Made by a program: the position numbers and the translations under genes
Notes under the pieces: model-generated
Told to the model about the DNA's origin: nothing
Seen by the model: the letters and a program-made list of their open reading frames with translations, nothing else
Database searches by the model: none
Shown here: piece by piece, positions 61,712 through 64,000 of the stretch
Layout: the number at the start of each line of letters is the position of its first letter
How positions within the stretch are numbered: position 1 is the first letter of the stretch
Origin: Micromonospora wenchangensis
Lineage (GTDB): Bacteria > Actinomycetota > Actinomycetes > Mycobacteriales > Micromonosporaceae
Assembly (NCBI RefSeq): GCF_002210435.1
Contig: NZ_MZMV01000038.1
Span: 1 to 64,000, forward strand
Reading direction: 5' to 3'
Length of the DNA stretch: 64,000 bases

Positions 61712-61912
61712 CCTCGCGGGCCTCCCCGGGGTGCGCTGGTGTGGGGGTGTCCATGCTGGTCGGTGCGGTGCCGCAGGGCAAGAGCGGGGGCCGGCGGCGG
61801 GCCGTGCGGCAGGTAACAGTTTGAAAACTTCGCCCATGGTCTTGACAGGAAGGGGCCTTCAGTAAGAACTTTTACCACTAACAGTTAACACTCTTTTCCG
61901 AAAGGCGTGTCG
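61712..61912. promoter_or_regulatory. Divergent control region of the amino-sugar module
   Basis: The gap has two palindromic candidates for regulator binding: AGTTTGAAAACT (61820-61831) and a TTTTACCACTAACAGTTAAC stretch near 61870-61889 with TAAC/GTTA repeats. TTGACA at 61842-61847 may be the -35 of the RpiR operon, with a -10 near AAGAACT. The A/T-rich composition contrasts with the surrounding DNA. The binding protein is probably the RpiR product itself. Confidence 0.5.
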
Positions 61913-62860
61913 ATGGCCGAGCTCGAGACGGACACCACCGCGGCGACCGCGGTGGTCGATGCCGAGCCCGTCGACCGGCGCGGCGCGGACGGGGTGCTGG
62001 CCAGGGTCCGAGCCGGCGCGGGCGAGCTGACGGGAGCGTTGCGCCGGGTCGCCGAGCAGGTGCTCGCCGACCCGGAGGCAGCGGCCCGCGCCACCATCGT
62101 CGAGTTGGCCGAGCGCAGCGGCACCTCACCGGCGACCATCACCCGGTTCTGCCGGGCGATGGGCTTCGACGGCTACGCCGACCTGCGCCTGGGCATCGCC
62201 TCCGAGACCGGCCGGGCCCGCTCGGCCGGCTGGACCGTCGACATCGGGCGGGAGATCCAGCCCGGCGACCCGCTGGAACGGGTGCTCGACCAGATCATGG
62301 CCGCCGACACCCGGGCCATGCACGACACCGCCACCCTGCTCGACCTCGCCGAGGTCGAACGGGCCGCCGTCGCCATCGCCGGCGCCGCCCGGGTCAACAT
62401 CTTCGGGGCCAGCGGCAGCGCGCTGGTCGGCGAGGAGATGCAGTTCAGCCTGCACCGCATCGGGGTCGCCGCGTGGGCCTGGAGCGACGTGCACGAGGGG
62501 CTGGCCAGCGCCGCGCTGCTCGGCCCCGGCGACGTGGCGCTGGGCATCTCGCACACCGGGCAGACCCGGGAGACCATCGAGATGCTCGCCGAGGCGGGCA
62601 GCCGGGGGGCCAGCACCGTGGCGCTGACCGGGTTCCCGCGCTCGCCGCTCGCCGAACTGGCCGACATCGTCCTGCTCACCGCCAGCCAGGCCACCACCTT
62701 CCGGCCGGACGCGCTGTCCGCCCGGCACCCCCAACTCGTCGTGCTCGACCTGCTCTACATCGCCGTGGCGCAGCGCACCCACGACCGCGCCCACGCGGCC
62801 TTCCGGCGTACCGCCCAGGCCGTGCAGGGGCACAAGGCCGCGAAGGGGACCACCTCATGA
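61913..62860 (+). CDS. RpiR/MurR-family transcriptional regulator with SIS domain
   Basis: This 315-residue regulator has an N-terminal helix-turn-helix (RATIVELAERSGTSPATITR, FCRAMGFDGYADLRLGIA) and a C-terminal SIS domain (VNIFGASGSALVGEEMQF, ISHTGQTRETIEMLAEAG) that binds a phosphosugar. It likely senses GlcNAc-6-P or MurNAc-6-P. The ATG at 61913 follows AAAGG by seven bases; a GTG at 61907 is too close to that site. It overlaps the next SIS gene by four bases, so they are cotranscribed. Confidence 0.9.
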   Translation: MAELETDTTAATAVVDAEPVDRRGADGVLARVRAGAGELTGALRRVAEQVLADPEAAARATIVELAERSGTSPATITRFCRAMGFDGYADLRLGIASETGRARSAGWTVDIGREIQPGDPLERVLDQIMAADTRAMHDTATLLDLAEVERAAVAIAGAARVNIFGASGSALVGEEMQFSLHRIGVAAWAWSDVHEGLASAALLGPGDVALGISHTGQTRETIEMLAEAGSRGASTVALTGFPRSPLAELADIVLLTASQATTFRPDALSARHPQLVVLDLLYIAVAQRTHDRAHAAFRRTAQAVQGHKAAKGTTS

Positions 62861-63606
62861 TCAGTGCCCAGGGGTACGCGCGGGCCGTCCGGCCCGTCCT
62901 CGACCGGCTGCTCGACACCCAGGCCGAGGCGATCGGCCGGGCCGCCGACCTGATCGCGGCCAGCCTGCGGGCCGGCGGGGTGCTCCAGGCGTTCGGGGCC
63001 GGCCACTCCGAGGCGTTCGCCGCCGAGCTGGTGGCCCGCGCCGGCGGCCTGGTCCCCACCAACCGGATCGGCCTGCACGACCTGGTGCTGCACGGCGACG
63101 CCCCGCGCGACGTGCTCACCGACCCCAAGCTGGAACGCGACCCGGCCGTGGCCCACCAGCTCTACCCGCTGGCCCGGCCGCAGCCGGCCGACGTCTTCCT
63201 GATCGCCTCGCAGTCCGGCATCAACGGCTCGGTGGTCGAGCTGGCGACGCTGGTCACCGGGCACGGCCATCCGCTCATCGCGGTCACCTCGGTCGCGCAC
63301 ACCGCACGGGTCGCACCCCGCCACCCGTCCGGGCGTCGACTCGCCGAACTCGCCGACGTCGTGCTGGACAACGGCGCGCCGTACGGCGACGCACTGCTGC
63401 CGCTGGAGGGCGGCGGCGCGGTCTGTGCGGTCTCCTCGGTCACCTCCGCGCTGCTGGCGCAACTGGTGACCGCGGAGGTCGTCCGACGGTTCCACCAGGC
63501 CGGAGAGGTACCCCCTATCTACCTCTCCGCCAACGTCCCCGGTGGGGACGCGCACAACCTCGCCCTCGAGTCGCGGTACGCCGGGCGTCTCCGGCGCACC
63601 GCCTGA
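62857..63606 (+). CDS. SIS-domain sugar-phosphate isomerase-like protein
   Basis: This 249-residue protein has a SIS domain with VLQAFGAGHSEAFAAELVARAGG and LIASQSGINGSVVELATLV. The C-terminus is YLSANVPGGDAHNLALESRY. It belongs to the group annotated as sugar isomerase domain-containing protein, related to MurQ and phosphoheptose isomerases. In this operon it may act on GlcNAc- or MurNAc-phosphate. It is coupled to the regulator (ATGA) and precedes the NgcE-like gene by 25 bp. Confidence 0.87.
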   Translation: MISAQGYARAVRPVLDRLLDTQAEAIGRAADLIAASLRAGGVLQAFGAGHSEAFAAELVARAGGLVPTNRIGLHDLVLHGDAPRDVLTDPKLERDPAVAHQLYPLARPQPADVFLIASQSGINGSVVELATLVTGHGHPLIAVTSVAHTARVAPRHPSGRRLAELADVVLDNGAPYGDALLPLEGGGAVCAVSSVTSALLAQLVTAEVVRRFHQAGEVPPIYLSANVPGGDAHNLALESRYAGRLRRTA

Positions 63607-63631
63607 CCCGGACACCCAAGGAGAGACGACG

Positions 63632-64000
63632 ATGTCGAATACCCCCGAGACCCCCGCCGCGCTGAGCCGGCGCACCCTGCTGGGCCGGACCGCCGCGGCG
63701 GGCCTGCTCGCCACGCCGGTGGTCAGCCTGCTGGGCGCCTGCGCCACCAGCGGCTCCGACGAGACCACCACCAAGGCCGAGGAGGGCACCAAGAGCGCCG
63801 CCAACCCGCTGGGGGTCGCCGAGGACGCCCCGCTGGAGGTGGTCATCTTCAACGGCGGCTACGGCGAGAAGTACGCCACCGACGTGCACGAGCCGCTGTA
63901 CAAGAAGGCGTTCCCCAAGGCGGAGATCAAGCACCAGTCCACCCAGGCGGTCTCCACCGTGCTCCAGCCCCGGTTCGCCTCGGGCAACCCGCCGGAGTTC
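63632..64000 (+). CDS. NgcE-like GlcNAc/chitobiose-binding lipoprotein, 5' part
   Basis: The window ends inside this gene after 123 codons. The start has a twin-arginine signal (SRRTLLGRTAAAGLLATPVVS) ending in a lipobox LLGAC, so the product is a Tat-exported lipoprotein. The mature part (PLEVVIFNGGYGEKYATDVHEPLYKK) resembles NgcE, the binding protein of the NgcEFG ABC importer for N-acetylglucosamine and diacetylchitobiose. AAGGAGAG precedes the ATG. The permease genes should follow outside the window. Confidence 0.85.
   Translation, partial: MSNTPETPAALSRRTLLGRTAAAGLLATPVVSLLGACATSGSDETTTKAEEGTKSAANPLGVAEDAPLEVVIFNGGYGEKYATDVHEPLYKKAFPKAEIKHQSTQAVSTVLQPRFASGNPPEF

Overview
The window is very GC-rich DNA (well above 70% by eye) from a high-GC actinomycete. 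It has GTG starts, Shine-Dalgarno-less starts preceded by TAnnnT boxes, a conservon operon, a mabA-inhA-hemH style gene order, class II ArgG, an iron-sulfur type ferrochelatase, secreted LPMO and amylopullulanase enzymes, and an NgcE-like uptake gene. A MurL/MurD2 pair and dispersed GTGATCAAGAGG palindromes fit Micromonosporaceae (Micromonospora or a close relative); that family assignment is inference.

Layout. 1-1969: the end of a conservon (CvnA tail, CvnB roadblock, CvnC DUF742, CvnD GTPase). 2045-4882: aconitase on the minus strand. 5060-7176: two VOC proteins, a PH-like membrane protein and a DedA protein. 7243-11237: a secreted C39-like peptidase, an alpha/beta hydrolase, a 60-residue membrane protein divergent from a papain-like protein, an NTF2-like protein and a membrane-anchored surface protein. 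11343-25113: the secreted and carbohydrate section, with a CBM2-like anchored protein, a 1831-residue amylopullulanase, a beta-helix protein, aminopeptidase P, asparagine synthetase and an AA10 LPMO with CBM2. 25114-30781: sugar kinase, MBL hydrolase plus thioesterase, PAP2-type membrane enzyme, two bacterial PH-domain proteins and a small cysteine-containing protein. 31047-34089: a MoxR-DUF58-VWA operon. 34090-34805: an apparent gap in which I see two very small minus-strand ORFs. 34806-38250: fabG-fabI-hemH and a HAD phosphatase. 38288-44132: conserved actinobacterial genes, a serine beta-lactamase-like hydrolase, NfeD plus SPFH, and a membrane protein. 44381-49229: a penicillin-binding protein, a thymidylate-kinase-like protein and a ThDP enzyme. 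49357-53461: SPOUT rRNA methyltransferase, argG and a PucR regulator. 53746-56529: murL and murD2, divergent. 56640-59491: aminotransferase plus methylmalonate-semialdehyde dehydrogenase. 59558-60323: a small unknown protein and a cold shock protein with a structured leader. 60677-64000: an amino-sugar module (GlcNAc kinase, RpiR regulator, SIS protein, NgcE-like Tat lipoprotein, cut by the window end).

How the genes fit together. Cell-wall supply is the main theme: MurD2/MurL would provide D-Glu in the peptidoglycan stem through an L-Glu intermediate, the PBP polymerises and cross-links, and the GlcNAc module recovers or imports amino sugars. A second theme is extracellular polysaccharide attack: LPMO and CBM2 proteins, and amylopullulanase behind TTGCA-rich operators. 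Several convergent gene pairs are separated by perfect GC hairpins, while two others are separated by dispersed palindromic repeats. The most notable observations are the murL/murD2 pair, two palindromic repeat families, a bidirectional leaderless promoter at 9273-9279, the hairpin leader of the cold shock gene, and the small ORFs at 34190-34534. I found no CRISPR array, tRNA, rRNA, insertion sequence or prophage. The window looks like chromosomal core with some accessory exoenzymes.
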